NCBI RefSeq assembly: GCF_002042965.1
Contig: NZ_MZNT01000001.1
Location: 434,001 to 498,000, forward strand
DNA: 64,000 bases
Source of the DNA: Paenibacillus sp. 32352
GTDB taxonomy: Bacteria; Bacillota; Bacilli; Paenibacillales; NBRC-103111
Direction: 5' to 3'
Shown here: piece after piece, positions 42,345 through 51,711 of the stretch
Position numbering within the stretch: position 1 is the first letter of the stretch
Layout: each line of letters starts with the position of its first letter
The notes under the pieces: generated by a model
Told to the model about the DNA's origin: nothing
Databases searched by the model: none
The model's input: the letters and a program-made list of their open reading frames with translations, nothing else
Translations under genes and position numbers: made by a program

Positions 42345-44663
42345 ATGATGTCGAACACATATGAAACGTTAGAGAAAATAGCTATCAACGCTTCCGTGCT
42401 TTTAACGTTTATCTTTTTGTTCCATTGGTTGTACCCTCTTATTTCTAAGCTTTCTAAACGTTGGGTAAGCGCTATATTTGGCGTTTGGTTCGGTATGACG
42501 GGCCTTGCAGTCATGCTCGATCCACTATATATCGCCGATGGAGTGATTGTTGATTTCAGGACGGTCCTTGTGGCATTGGCCGGGACTTTCGGAGGCAGTA
42601 TCTCCGGTATCCTCGCGATGCTCATCGTAGGAGGCTACAGGGCGTATTTAGGCGGCGCCGGAATCATCAGCGGAGTAGGCGGGATTGTAACGGCCATGGT
42701 GCTTGGCGTACTGATGAATCGATATGAGCCCAGGTTCAAAAAGCCTACGCTGGCTTATGCTGTGTTCGGGGTCATCATCGCGCTCGAAAGCGCCATATGG
42801 TTCCTTGTTTTACCTAAAGGGCTGGATCAGTACCTGATTCAGCATATTGCCATTTATATGATTATGACGTACCCGCTCGTAGTGATCATCATTCGTTACT
42901 TCATCACCCACGAAATCCGTAAGAAAGAGACGGAGGGCAAGCTGCTCGAAAGCGAGGAGCAGTATCGTACGCTTGTCGAGCATTCCAATGATCTGATTTT
43001 CCGCTGCGATCTGCGCGGAAATTTATTATCGGCGAACAAGAAGTTTATGGATGATTTGGGGATCGAAGCCAAGGAGCTGAAGGAGCAGTGGGTCTTTGAC
43101 GTCCTTGGGTTCAGGGACGATCTGGCCCGCTGGCAGGAGCTGCTTACGGACACTGTTTACGGGAAACGTCCCGTTACCTTTGAGAAGGAAGTGGCTCACA
43201 AGGATGGCAGCACGCGATTGTATGTGACCACGCTGTCTCCGGTGCTCGGTGCGGACCAACAGGTGAAATCGATCACCGGGACATGCTATGACATCACGAG
43301 AATTAGAAATTCTGAGCGGCGCATCCTGCAATTATCCCTGTACGATGCACTAACCGAGCTGCCTAACCGCAGGCTGTTAATGGAGAAGCTGAATCAGGCG
43401 ATAACCGTATCGCAGGAGCAGGGCACACGCTTGGCGGTCGTCGTAGCGGATCTGGATAATTTCAAGCTGATCAACGATACCCGAGGCTATGCTTTCGGCG
43501 ACGAGCTGTTGAACCGGGTTGGGCAGCAGCTGCAGCGCCTTGTATCTCCCAAGGATACGCTGGCCAGAATAGGCGAGGACGAGTTCGTATTGCTGTTGGA
43601 GGGCTTTGATCAGCTGCATCATTTGCTCTCCCGCATTCAAACGATACAAGATGAATTCCAGTATCCTCAATTTATACGGAACGAACAGATTTATACGAAG
43701 ATGAGTCTGGGAATAGCGCTGTATCCCGGTGATGGGGATAATGCGGAGGAGCTGATTAAAAACGCCGATACCGCTATGTATAACGTGAAGTCCGCGGGGA
43801 AAAACCATTACCGCTTCTACAATATGGAAATGAGGGAAGCGCTCCTGAAACGAGGAAGACTGGAAGAGGCGCTCCGCAAGGCGCTTATCCATAATGAATT
43901 GATCCTGCAATTCCAGCCGCAGAAGGATCTTCGTACGAACCGTATCCGGGGCTTTGAGGCGTTAATCCGCTGGGTGCATCCCCAGATGGGTACGGTATCG
44001 CCAATGGATTTTATTCCGGTAGCGGAACAAAGCGGAGCGATTATTCCTATCGGTGAATGGGTGATTCGCACGGCATGCGAGCGAAATAAGGTCATACAAA
44101 AAAATCATTTTCCGAACTCGATCATTTCGGTCAATATATCTGCCATTCAGCTTCAAAGGCCGGATTTTGCCCAAATGGTCATCGACATCCTGCTCGAAAC
44201 CCGGCTTGCTCCCAAATATTTGGAGCTGGAAATTACGGAAAGCATCATGATGGAATCGTTCCAATCCGCGATTGGTAATCTGCAAACGCTTCGGGATTAT
44301 GGAGTCAGCATTGCTTTGGATGACTTCGGTACAGGGTACTCCTCATTAAGCTACTTAAAACAGCTTCCGATCCGAACCTTGAAGATCGATAAATCCTTCA
44401 TCAAGGATATCACCCGGGAGTCCGTGACAGATTCGCTTGTGGAATCCATCATTATTCTGGTCCACAGAATGGGGATGGAGGTTGTGGCAGAAGGGGTCGA
44501 GACTCAGGAACAGCTTGACTTTCTCCGTCAATGGGGGTGCGAGTATGTTCAGGGCTTCTTGATCAGCAAGCCGCTGTTCGAGCTGGAGATCCGGCAATTA
44601 TCTGTTAATAAGCAGCCGGATACCCCGTCCTTTAAGGAAGCATGGGAACGTCCTCATGCCTGA
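42345..44663 (+). CDS. Membrane GGDEF/EAL protein with 5TM-LYT sensor
   Basis: 772 residues. Five to six membrane helices (about 13-200) of the 5TMR-LYT type, a PAS domain (about 210-330), GGDEF domain (about 335-490) and EAL domain (about 505-755). The diguanylate cyclase signature reads GEDEF instead of GGDEF, so synthesis of c-di-GMP is unlikely. The EAL residues are complete (FEALIRW, NISAIQL, ELEITES, LDDFGTGYSSL, KIDKSFI, AEGVET), so it should hydrolyse c-di-GMP. RBS GAGGGGGAG is 5 bases upstream of the first of two adjacent ATGs. Confidence 0.92.
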   Translation: MMSNTYETLEKIAINASVLLTFIFLFHWLYPLISKLSKRWVSAIFGVWFGMTGLAVMLDPLYIADGVIVDFRTVLVALAGTFGGSISGILAMLIVGGYRAYLGGAGIISGVGGIVTAMVLGVLMNRYEPRFKKPTLAYAVFGVIIALESAIWFLVLPKGLDQYLIQHIAIYMIMTYPLVVIIIRYFITHEIRKKETEGKLLESEEQYRTLVEHSNDLIFRCDLRGNLLSANKKFMDDLGIEAKELKEQWVFDVLGFRDDLARWQELLTDTVYGKRPVTFEKEVAHKDGSTRLYVTTLSPVLGADQQVKSITGTCYDITRIRNSERRILQLSLYDALTELPNRRLLMEKLNQAITVSQEQGTRLAVVVADLDNFKLINDTRGYAFGDELLNRVGQQLQRLVSPKDTLARIGEDEFVLLLEGFDQLHHLLSRIQTIQDEFQYPQFIRNEQIYTKMSLGIALYPGDGDNAEELIKNADTAMYNVKSAGKNHYRFYNMEMREALLKRGRLEEALRKALIHNELILQFQPQKDLRTNRIRGFEALIRWVHPQMGTVSPMDFIPVAEQSGAIIPIGEWVIRTACERNKVIQKNHFPNSIISVNISAIQLQRPDFAQMVIDILLETRLAPKYLELEITESIMMESFQSAIGNLQTLRDYGVSIALDDFGTGYSSLSYLKQLPIRTLKIDKSFIKDITRESVTDSLVESIIILVHRMGMEVVAEGVETQEQLDFLRQWGCEYVQGFLISKPLFELEIRQLSVNKQPDTPSFKEAWERPHA

Positions 44664-44971
44664 CACCGGCTGAATGGGGCAACGACAGCAAGGCCGCCAT
44701 CGGCAGGGTGAAGGTAATGCGGCAGCAGCTGCGGCTGGACCGAAACGCTGCAGTTCTTCGATCGGTCGTATAACAAGAGTTGTACATTTTTTGGACTCCT
44801 TGATTTCAGCTGCATAGGCATAAAATGTACGGCAATAAAAGTAGAAAATGACGCGAAGCAACAAGATAGGTTCGGAAACGAAGCTGGTTTTCCATTACAA
44901 TAAAAGCAGAAGTCCTTCTATAGTTCTGGCAGCGAATGACCCTGATAGTCATATTGGAGGAGGAATCGCTT
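44664..44971. other. Intergenic region with an inverted repeat before the isomerase gene
   Basis: 308 bases without a supported gene. TGTACATTTT (about 44792) and AAAATGTAC (about 44821) form an inverted repeat 20 bases apart that could be an operator or weak terminator. A GGAGGAGG ribosome binding site at 44956-44963 serves the next gene. I saw no clear -35/-10 pair. Confidence 0.35.
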
Positions 44972-45739
44972 ATGACGGAATTTGGATGGTGTGCAGGTAT
45001 TGGGCGTGCCGAGCAGGTCAAGGAGAACGGGTACGATTACATGGAATGTCCTCTTTCCCCGCTGATGAAGGAGGGACCGGAAGCTGTCAAGAAAGCGCTT
45101 CCGATATATGCGAGCCTGGCTATTCCGGTCAAAGCCTGGAACAGCTTTTTTCCGTGGGATATGAAGCTGGTGGGTCCCGAAGCGGATGAGCGGAGAATCC
45201 GCAATTACGTGGCCCAGGCTGTCGATACGATGAGCCGGGCGGGTTCTTCCATCGCGGTTTTGGGCAGCGGCCGATCCCGGCATGTACCGGAGGGATGGGA
45301 GCGCGAGAGAGCGGAGGATCAGCTGGTAAGGCTGCTCTCCCTGATAGCGGATGAATGTGAAGGAACCGGATTAACAGTGGCTATCGAGCCGTTGAACAGG
45401 AAGGAATCCAATATCATCAACAGCGTAGCCGAAGGGGCTGCATTGGCCAAAGCTGTTCATCGGCCGCAGATTCGGGTGCTGGCGGACTTTTATCACATGG
45501 ATGAAGAGCAGGAAGCCTTGGAGACGATCGCCGAGCACAAGGAGTGGCTGGCCCATATTCATGTAGCGGATACGGGGAGATGTTCTCCCGGAACCGGTCA
45601 GTACCCGTATGATGAATTCGTGAAGCAGCTGAGAGCGGCGGGCTATCAGGGCGGAGTGTCCGTGGAATGTACCGTTCATGATTGGGATAGTGAGCTTCCG
45701 GCTGCTCTAAGCTTTTTGAAGAAGAAGTGGGGCGCTTAA
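44972..45739 (+). CDS. Sugar phosphate isomerase/epimerase family protein
   Basis: 255 residues, xylose-isomerase-like TIM barrel. Metal-site positions are in LTVAIEPLNRKESN (Glu), VLADFYHMDEE (Asp/His), LAHIHVADTGR (His) and VSVECT (Glu). It resembles tagatose/psicose epimerase-type proteins. GGAGGAGG lies 8 bases before the ATG at 44972; an extended start at 44936 would bury that site. Role is probably isomerisation of a ketose, but substrate cannot be read. Confidence 0.83.
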   Translation: MTEFGWCAGIGRAEQVKENGYDYMECPLSPLMKEGPEAVKKALPIYASLAIPVKAWNSFFPWDMKLVGPEADERRIRNYVAQAVDTMSRAGSSIAVLGSGRSRHVPEGWERERAEDQLVRLLSLIADECEGTGLTVAIEPLNRKESNIINSVAEGAALAKAVHRPQIRVLADFYHMDEEQEALETIAEHKEWLAHIHVADTGRCSPGTGQYPYDEFVKQLRAAGYQGGVSVECTVHDWDSELPAALSFLKKKWGA

Positions 45740-45770
45740 GTCCCTAAGCTGTGGCAATGCTTACGGTAAA

Positions 45771-45801
45771 AGCAAGCCCCCGGGGGGGCCGGGGGCTTGC
45801 T
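45771..45801. terminator. Strong GC hairpin, terminator for the minus-strand small gene
   Basis: AGCAAGCCCCC (45771-45781) pairs with GGGGGCTTGCT (45791-45801) with a G/C loop. On the minus strand TTTT follows. It separates the convergent isomerase and small membrane protein genes. Confidence 0.65.
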
Positions 45802-45809
45802 CGGTAGGC

Positions 45810-45995
45810 TTACCTGCGTTTTTTACGATCGAGTTCCAAATCCTTCAGCCGAAATTTGTTATCCCATAGGAATTCCATATCATATTCGGTCGTATCGTTG
45901 CTGATGAACCGGTACATCGCATAGCAGAAGCCGCCGATAATACCGAACAAAACGATAATCCAGGAACAAAGCTCGATCCACAGCGCAGGTGCCAT
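45810..45995 (-). CDS. Small single-helix membrane protein
   Basis: 61 residues: one hydrophobic helix (about 5-28, LWIELCSWIIVLFGIIGGF) followed by a charged cytoplasmic tail ending LKDLELDRKKRR. GAAGGGG lies 8 bases before the ATG. I do not recognise a family. Clear RBS, proper terminator and codon pattern make it a real gene. Confidence 0.65.
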   Translation of the reverse strand: MAPALWIELCSWIIVLFGIIGGFCYAMYRFISNDTTEYDMEFLWDNKFRLKDLELDRKKRR

Positions 45996-46082
45996 TGAAT
46001 CATCCCCTTCTTCACGTTCTTACTCCCATTTTATGAAGAAGCCGGGAGGAAGATGCTTGGAGGGGCCGGGCCAGGCTAGATG

Positions 46083-46229
46083 TTATTGCTGGTTCCCGTT
46101 GTTGGAGGATTGCTTCGCCGCCTCGTACTCCTCGGCGTATTCTTCCAATGAAGTAATATGCCCATGCGGATGGGGCGTTTGCTTGCGGATTTTGGCTTCA
46201 TTCTCGCGGCGTGCCTTGGATCTGCTCAT
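46083..46229 (-). CDS. Small hydrophilic protein of unknown function
   Basis: 48 residues, basic at the start (MSRSKARRENEAKIRK) and acidic after (EEYAEEYEAAKQ), likely disordered or helical. The ATG at 46229 follows AAAGGAGG by 9 bases, a strong site; the longer ORF start at 46274 lies upstream of it and is rejected. Similar short proteins are common in Paenibacillus, but I cannot name one. Confidence 0.55.
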   Translation of the reverse strand: MSRSKARRENEAKIRKQTPHPHGHITSLEEYAEEYEAAKQSSNNGNQQ

Positions 46230-46323
46230 AGGACTTGGACCTCCTTTGATGGATTTCGGGAAAACATACCCCACCCTAGAATGGGAAGCTTTCCAAACGT
46301 TTATTCATTCTTGTTAAAGAGTG

Positions 46324-46353
46324 GTTGTCAATTTATGACAACTGCATTATAGT
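46324..46353 (+). promoter_or_regulatory. IclR gene promoter overlapped by a perfect palindrome
   Basis: TTGTCA (46325-46330) and TATAGT (46348-46353) are 17 bases apart, a good sigma-A promoter. GTTGTCA-ATTTA-TGACAAC (46324-46342) is a perfect inverted repeat covering the -35, so a repressor binding there would block the IclR gene. Confidence 0.65.
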
Positions 46354-46376
46354 GGAAAGTATACAACCAGAACAGC

Positions 46377-46393
46377 ATTTTATAATATCAAAC
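46377..46393 (+). promoter_or_regulatory. Candidate IclR operator in its own leader
   Basis: ATTTTATAATATCAAAC matches the perfect palindrome at 47352-47368 in 14 of 17 positions. Being between the promoter and start of the IclR gene it suggests autoregulation by the same protein. Confidence 0.5.
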
Positions 46394-46426
46394 CTAAGGA
46401 TCTACTACGTGCGAAGGAGTTACCAC

Positions 46427-47194
46427 ATGCCGATTATTCAGTCATTAGACAGAGCTCTGCGCATCCTCGACTTGTTCGATGAACAGGATAGTGAGCTGAA
46501 AATTACCGAAATCAGCCGAAAAATGGATCTGCATAAGAGTACGGTGCATTCCCTGTTGAAAACGCTTCAGGAGCACCGCTACATCGAGCAGAACGAAGAG
46601 AACGGCAAGTATCGGCTCGGTATGAAGCTGCTCGAACGCGGCCATCTGCTGCTTCAGCAGCTGGATATCCGTACGCTTTCCCGTACCGTACTGCTGGAGC
46701 TGGCTTCCTTGACAGGGCAAACCGCTCATTTGGTCATACGCGAGGGCAGGGAGGGCGTATACATAGATAAGGTCGAGGGCGCAAGAGCGGTCATCCGGTA
46801 TTCACGCATCGGCAGGCGGATTCCTTTGCATTGCAGCTCCGTAGGGAAGATCCTGGCGGCATTCCTGCCGGCGGAGGAGCAGGAGCAGCTCCTGCGGGGA
46901 TACGAGTACACGGTCCACACCCCAAGAACGATAACGGACCCGGCAACGTTCATCCGCGAGCTGGAGCAGGTAAGGAAGAATGGGTATGCCATCGATAATC
47001 AGGAGAACGAACCTGGAGTACGATGCGCAGCCGTTCCGGTACGCAACCATTCCGGTCAGGTTATCGCTGCAGTAAGCATATCCACGCTCGTATCCAATGT
47101 GAACGACGCCGAGCTGGAAGGCTTCCTACCGGAATTGAAAAAGGCAGGTGAGAGCATTTCCCAGCGAATGGGCTTCGGGATGGTCATGAGGTAG
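46427..47194 (+). CDS. IclR-family transcriptional regulator
   Basis: 255 residues. N-terminal winged helix (about 3-65; SLDRALRILDLF, LKITEISRKMDLHKSTVHSLL) and C-terminal effector domain (about 75-250; RIGRRIPLHCSSVGKILAAFLP, RKNGYAIDNQENEPGVRCAAVPV). It binds an aromatic or sugar-acid type ligand and controls catabolic genes, here most likely the FAH/aldehyde dehydrogenase pair downstream. GAAGGAG is 8 bases before the ATG at 46427. A hairpin without T tract (47229-47257) follows. Confidence 0.92.
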   Translation: MPIIQSLDRALRILDLFDEQDSELKITEISRKMDLHKSTVHSLLKTLQEHRYIEQNEENGKYRLGMKLLERGHLLLQQLDIRTLSRTVLLELASLTGQTAHLVIREGREGVYIDKVEGARAVIRYSRIGRRIPLHCSSVGKILAAFLPAEEQEQLLRGYEYTVHTPRTITDPATFIRELEQVRKNGYAIDNQENEPGVRCAAVPVRNHSGQVIAAVSISTLVSNVNDAELEGFLPELKKAGESISQRMGFGMVMR

Positions 47195-47351
47195 ACGGGA
47201 TTCTCATGCAAAATCTCTTTTAGCAAGCTCAGGAAAGCCGCAAGTAAGCTTTCCTGATGGGTCTCATAAGCTTCCGCTTAACGCGGGATCTGCGTCAATG
47301 GCCAAGAATGCCGCTGGACGTAGTTCTCAAGTGCAATTTTATCAGAACGTC

Positions 47352-47368
47352 GTTTTATATTATAAAAC
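47352..47368 (+). promoter_or_regulatory. Palindromic operator ahead of the FAH-ALDH genes
   Basis: GTTTTATATTATAAAAC is a perfect 17-base palindrome immediately before the ribosome binding site of the FAH gene. A 14/17 match occurs in front of the IclR gene, so this is the probable IclR binding site. Confidence 0.65.
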
Positions 47369-47385
47369 AAATGGAGGCGGCTATC

Positions 47386-48306
47386 TTGAGAATCATTCGC
47401 TACTTGGAGCAAGGGAAGGCGGTAATGGCAGCTGTAACAGAGGAAGGAAGCGTGTATCCGCTGGAATTCCGCGACTTATTCGAACTGGTGCAAACGGCCG
47501 AGAAGGAAGGAATAACGGCAGCGGCTTGGCTGGAACGGGAGCTTCCCGGCCGGACGGCCTCCGGAAGTTCCATGGAGGAGCTGGAGCTGCTCGTTCCCAT
47601 TACAGCGCCGGAGGTGTGGGCTGCCGGAGTTACCTATGAGAGAAGCCGGCAGGCCCGTAATTATGAAGCGACAGGGGGCAAGCTGGACGCGTCCACCTTC
47701 TACGATAAGGTGTATGATGCGGAGCGGCCGGAGCTGTTTTTTAAATCCACAGCGGCTAGGACCGTGGGGCCTGGCGGCACGTTATGCCTGCGCAGCGATT
47801 CGGCTTGGCAAATTCCGGAGCCGGAGCTGGGGCTCGTGATCGATAGAGCGGGACGGATTATCGGGTATACGATCGGGAATGACATGAGCTGCCGCGATAT
47901 CGAGGGAGAGAACCCGCTCTATCTGCCGCAGGCCAAGATGTGGCGCAGGTCCTGCTCGATCGGCCCTGCGATCCGGCTTGCGGATACGGTAGCCGATCCG
48001 TACGCGCTGGATATCGTGTGCCGTATTTATCGCCACGGGCAGAAGGTGGTGGAAGGAACCGCCAGCACCGGACAGCTGAAGCGCAGACTGGAAGAGCTGG
48101 TGTCGTTCCTGACCCGCGACAACGATATTTTCGACGGAACGGTGCTGCTGACCGGCACCTGCATAGTGCCTCCCAATGAGTTCACATTGCAGGACGGCGA
48201 CCGCATTGAAATCGGGATTAGCGGGATCGGTACGCTTACGAATGAGGTAAAAACCCAGGAGAGGATGAATAACGATGACTGGAAGCAGCAATCGCACGTA
48301 TCTTAA
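47386..48306 (+). CDS. Fumarylacetoacetase-family (FAH) hydrolase or sugar-acid dehydratase
   Basis: 306 residues. The catalytic beta fold has [11 protein letters not shown] (metal-binding Glu pair), [27 protein letters not shown] and the C-terminal [15 protein letters not shown]. Paired with an alpha-ketoglutarate-semialdehyde-type dehydrogenase, such a member often acts as 2-keto-3-deoxy-pentonate dehydratase. TTG start at 47386 behind TGGAGG (8 bases); the ORF extends upstream to 47257 but that would place the palindrome inside. It overlaps the next gene by 32 bases. Confidence 0.85.
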   Translation: MRIIRYLEQGKAVMAAVTEEGSVYPLEFRDLFELVQTAEKEGITAAAWLERELPGRTASGSSMEELELLVPITAPEVWAAGVTYERSRQARNYEATGGKLDASTFYDKVYDAERPELFFKSTAARTVGPGGTLCLRSDSAWQIPEPELGLVIDRAGRIIGYTIGNDMSCRDIEGENPLYLPQAKMWRRSCSIGPAIRLADTVADPYALDIVCRIYRHGQKVVEGTASTGQLKRRLEELVSFLTRDNDIFDGTVLLTGTCIVPPNEFTLQDGDRIEIGISGIGTLTNEVKTQERMNNDDWKQQSHVS

Positions 48307-49738
48307 TTATATCGGGGGTCAGTGGACTGCCTCGGCTTCAGGGGAAACGGAAGGAAGCATCAACCCGGCGAACCGGCGTGAAATCGTCGGCTTTGTGCAA
48401 AAATCCGTACAGGCCGACCTGGATGCGGCTGCAGCGGCGGCTAAAGAGGCGTCCCGCTCTTGGGCAAGATTATCCGGGGCCGCCAGAGGAGACTATTTGT
48501 ACAAAGCAGCCAATGCGCTGGAGCGGCGGTTGAACGAGGTCGCGGAAATGATGACGCGCGAGATGGGCAAGACACTTCCGGAGGCAAAGGGGGAGACGGC
48601 CCGCGGAGTCGCCATTCTCCGCTACTATGCAGGCGAAGGCATGCGCAAGGTAGGGGATGTCATCCCGTCAACGGACAGCGAGGGATTGATGTTCACCACC
48701 CGTGCCCCTCTCGGCGTAGTCGGCGTTATTACACCGTGGAACTTCCCGGTGGCGATTCCGGTATGGAAGATTGCGCCGGCCCTTGTCTACGGCAATACCG
48801 TCGTATTCAAGCCTGCACAGGAAACGGCGGTAACGGCTGCTCTCGTCATGGAGTGCTTCCATGAGGCGGGCCTCCCGGCAGGAGTCATCAACATGGTAAC
48901 AGGCAGGGGGACGGTGATCGGGCAGGGGATTATCGACCATCCCGACATTCAAGGCATTACCTTCACAGGCTCCGATCAAGTCGGCAAGCAGGTGGGCTTG
49001 GGCGCGCTGAAGCGCGGGGCCAAATACCAGCTGGAGATGGGCGGGAAGAACCCGGTCATCGTTGCGGCCGATGCCGATCTGGATTTGGCCGTGGAGGCAA
49101 CGATCAGCGGTGGCTTGCGCTCGACCGGACAGAAATGTACGGCAACGAGCCGGGTGATCGTCCATTCCGACGTGTACGAACCGTTCAAGAAGAAGCTGCT
49201 GGATAAAGTCAGCGCCATTCGCGTGGGCAGCGGATTGGACGGGGATACGTGGATGGGGCCTTGCGCGAGCCAATCCCAGCTGGATACGGTATTGGGGTAC
49301 ATTGAACGCGGGAAGCAAGAAGGGGCTGTGCTGCTATGCGGCGGTAAGCAGCCACAAGCGGAAGAGCTGCAGGACGGCTACTATGTCGAGCCCACCGTGT
49401 TCGAAGCTGTTACCCGCGGCATGACTATCGCACAGGAAGAAATATTCGGTCCCGTGCTGGCTTTGATGAAAGCAGACTCGCTGGAGGAAGCGATTGAGCT
49501 GGCAAACGATGTGAGGTTCGGCTTAAGCGCTTCGATCTTTACCCGGGATATCGGCTCCATGCTATCGTTTATCCGGGAGATGGATGCCGGTTTGGTTCGT
49601 ATTAATGCGGAGTCGGCGGGTGTTGAGCTGCAGGCGCCGTTCGGCGGGATGAAGCAGTCCAGCTCGCATTCCAGAGAGCAAGGGCAGGCGGCTATTGAAT
49701 TTTTCACCTCTATCAAGACCGTCTTCGTCAAGGCATAA
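48275..49738 (+). CDS. Aldehyde dehydrogenase, alpha-ketoglutarate-semialdehyde type
   Basis: 487 residues with all ALDH residues: N156 in TPWNFP, E254 in LEMGGKNP and C288 in [10 protein letters not shown], plus the NAD-binding [11 protein letters not shown]. With the FAH protein upstream it fits the last steps of non-phosphorylated pentose or hexarate oxidation to 2-oxoglutarate. GAGAGG lies 10 bases before the ATG. Substrate assignment is inference from the pair. Confidence 0.9.
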   Translation: MTGSSNRTYLNYIGGQWTASASGETEGSINPANRREIVGFVQKSVQADLDAAAAAAKEASRSWARLSGAARGDYLYKAANALERRLNEVAEMMTREMGKTLPEAKGETARGVAILRYYAGEGMRKVGDVIPSTDSEGLMFTTRAPLGVVGVITPWNFPVAIPVWKIAPALVYGNTVVFKPAQETAVTAALVMECFHEAGLPAGVINMVTGRGTVIGQGIIDHPDIQGITFTGSDQVGKQVGLGALKRGAKYQLEMGGKNPVIVAADADLDLAVEATISGGLRSTGQKCTATSRVIVHSDVYEPFKKKLLDKVSAIRVGSGLDGDTWMGPCASQSQLDTVLGYIERGKQEGAVLLCGGKQPQAEELQDGYYVEPTVFEAVTRGMTIAQEEIFGPVLALMKADSLEEAIELANDVRFGLSASIFTRDIGSMLSFIREMDAGLVRINAESAGVELQAPFGGMKQSSSHSREQGQAAIEFFTSIKTVFVKA

Positions 49739-49835
49739 GCTCTTTTTTCGGTAATCCAATCCCTCCCGGCAACCTTTTGCTGGAAAAAAGCGTCCTCTAT
49801 AGGTAGAGGATAACCGGCCAAAGGGGGGACAGCAG

Positions 49836-50306
49836 TTGCGGAAGGCTCTGCGTATGTTGGAATGGATCCTGGTCATTTCCCTGTTGCTGCAAATTATGAT
49901 GCTCGCCGTAAGGCCTTATATTAGCATGAATAGTTACCAGAAAGAGATTCGTGAAGCCAAGCGGCTGGGGAGTTTTTATGAAGGCGGTTCAGAGACCCAG
50001 CTGTATTTCGGTAAAAAGCTGCGGGTGAATGGCGTTATCTACGGCGGTCAAGGGGAATTATCCGTATACATGACCGGAACGGGCAATAATCCCAATAAGC
50101 TGCCGAATCGGGTACTGGCGGAAACCGACAGCGGGATTCCACTGACCCCGCGGGGATACAGCAGCACGAACACAGCATTTCGCTCCGACGGGAATTATTT
50201 ATTCAGCGATGTACCGCAGGGAGTTCACAGTGTTCGAATCTTTAGCGAAGCTTATGGAGAATCCTTCAGCTTTATGATTCCTTTAACCGGGGGGGACGTA
50301 AGATGA
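49836..50306 (+). CDS. Membrane-anchored protein of unknown function, first of a pair
   Basis: 156 residues: one N-terminal membrane anchor (about 8-27, LEWILVISLLLQIMMLAVRP), the rest outside the membrane and beta-rich (GELSVYMTGTGNN, SDVPQGVHSVRIF). TTG start, GGGGGG 5 bases upstream. The stop overlaps the next ATG (ATGA 50303-50306). No family recognised. Confidence 0.65.
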   Translation: MRKALRMLEWILVISLLLQIMMLAVRPYISMNSYQKEIREAKRLGSFYEGGSETQLYFGKKLRVNGVIYGGQGELSVYMTGTGNNPNKLPNRVLAETDSGIPLTPRGYSSTNTAFRSDGNYLFSDVPQGVHSVRIFSEAYGESFSFMIPLTGGDVR

Positions 50307-50926
50307 GGATAGCCCGCTTTGTTCAACGGAATAGAGGTCATTTGCTGCGCTGGTTCATCATATTGGCTGCAGGGACTTTCCTGCTGAGGCTTCACTATTC
50401 GGACGATCCCTGGACTCCGGAAGGGGTGGCAGCGGAGGCTCTGCTCAGCATGGAAATGCCGCCTGCTCAGATTCATACAATGATAGAGAGCGAGGACAGC
50501 ATTTTCGCGGCGCTGCTGTATGATGAAGAGCATGGATTGTTTCACCAAATGTTCATGTCACGCTCGTTCGGGTTATTGTGGGTCCATAGAGGCGGAGGCT
50601 TCGGCAGTAAGCTGAATCCGGATACGCTGATCAGCTTCAGAATGGGGATGTCGACGTTAGATAAGCGATATCACTATTATTATGCGGGGCAGGTTCACGA
50701 TCCGAACGTAGTCCGGCTTCGCATTGTATGGCCGGATGGGCTGGAACAGATAGCGGAGCCGCGGGACAATCTCTATATGGTCATACGTTCCTTTTCCCTG
50801 AAGGATCCTGCAAGCGAGAATGCTTGGGACAGCAAGCTATATGCATATGACAGCGGAGGGAACCTCTTGTATGAGCTGAATGCTCAGACACAGGAAATCC
50901 AGAGACAGCAGCTGCCTTCGTCATAA
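50303..50926 (+). CDS. Membrane-anchored protein of unknown function, second of a pair
   Basis: 207 residues: a membrane anchor (about 13-30, HLLRWFIILAAGTFLL), then a soluble outer domain with a repeated YDSGGNLLYELNAQT-like end. It is translationally coupled to the preceding gene by a four-base overlap, so the two anchored proteins probably form a complex. No family recognised. A terminator follows at 50949-50991. Confidence 0.62.
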   Translation: MRIARFVQRNRGHLLRWFIILAAGTFLLRLHYSDDPWTPEGVAAEALLSMEMPPAQIHTMIESEDSIFAALLYDEEHGLFHQMFMSRSFGLLWVHRGGGFGSKLNPDTLISFRMGMSTLDKRYHYYYAGQVHDPNVVRLRIVWPDGLEQIAEPRDNLYMVIRSFSLKDPASENAWDSKLYAYDSGGNLLYELNAQTQEIQRQQLPSS

Positions 50927-50932
50927 CCGGGA

Positions 50933-51151
50933 TCAGGCGCCAAAATAAAAAATGGAACCGTCGCTGCTCTGCAGGGTGCGGTTCCATTTTTGTTTGTGCT
51001 TGCGATGAAGCCTTTCTTTCTTCTCAGTCAAGGTAGGTGTTTTTCGTTCAACCGGTACGAGTCCGTTCCATTGCAATCTTTGAAGCTCCGGATTCAACCC
51101 GCCTTCACGTACCCTTCGGGCGCGCGCTTTCTTTGCTTTACTTTGTGCCAT
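50933..51151 (-). CDS. Small basic protein of unknown function
   Basis: 72 residues, strongly basic (KAKKARARRVREGG, KKERLHRKHKQKWNR) with a conserved-looking end SSDGSIFYFGA. The ATG at 51151 follows GGAGGAGG by 8 bases; the upstream in-frame start at 51211 lies before that site. It could bind nucleic acid, but nothing proves it. Its 3' end overlaps the terminator of the convergent gene. Confidence 0.6.
   Translation of the reverse strand: MAQSKAKKARARRVREGGLNPELQRLQWNGLVPVERKTPTLTEKKERLHRKHKQKWNRTLQSSDGSIFYFGA
50949..50991 (+). terminator. Terminator of the paired membrane-protein genes
   Basis: AAAATGGAACCG (50949-50960) pairs with CGGTTCCATTTT (50979-50990), followed by T. It also forms part of the 3' end of the minus-strand small basic gene. 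Confidence 0.75.
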
Positions 51152-51325
51152 AGTAGGCACCTCCTCCAATAAATTGATTTCATTTATATTATAACCGATG
51201 GCGGCGGGCAAGTGATAGTATGACAGTTTTGAAACAAAATGAAGAATCGGTTGTTTTCGCCACGTTGATTTGTTACCCTTAGTAAGGAGTAAAGCTTCAT
51301 TGAATCGGTTTCGGGAGTGAGCAGG

Positions 51326-51625
51326 TTGTCTTACGATAATATATATTGGCTAATAATAAGCGCTGCGTTTGTTTTTCCTCTTCTTATCGGCATCCTGATT
51401 ATGCTGAAGACGAAGAGAATGCTCGTTTCATTTTTAATATCCCTTGCAGTCAATCTGGCCATCACGGTGCCTAGCTGCATGTGGTGGAGCTCTCTGTTCG
51501 AAGGCTTCTCCCGCATGTTCGGATTGTTCGGCTTCGGTGTAGCTTTTGTAAACACGGAGGTGCTGGTGCTGTTCGCGCTGTTTATTATGAGAAAGAAAGC
51601 GCCGAATCCCGAGACGGTCCAGTAA
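51326..51625 (+). CDS. Small membrane protein with three helices
   Basis: 99 residues, three hydrophobic segments (about 6-28, 35-50 and 70-92), ending in a charged tail MRKKAPNPETVQ. TTG start at 51326 with GGGAG 8 bases upstream; GTG at 51317 touches that site. No family recognised. A perfect-looking terminator follows at 51712. Confidence 0.6.
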   Translation: MSYDNIYWLIISAAFVFPLLIGILIMLKTKRMLVSFLISLAVNLAITVPSCMWWSSLFEGFSRMFGLFGFGVAFVNTEVLVLFALFIMRKKAPNPETVQ

Positions 51626-51711
51626 TCAAATTGTAATATGATATTCATCTGGCTTTAATGTTGGGCGGATATAATAGAACTCGACCCCCTTTATAATATA
51701 AACGACTTGAT

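Noticed and set aside
46325..46426. Extended N-terminus of the IclR regulator from 46325
   Set aside because: It would translate the promoter and operator; the ATG at 46427 has GAAGGAG and starts at the family's usual point.
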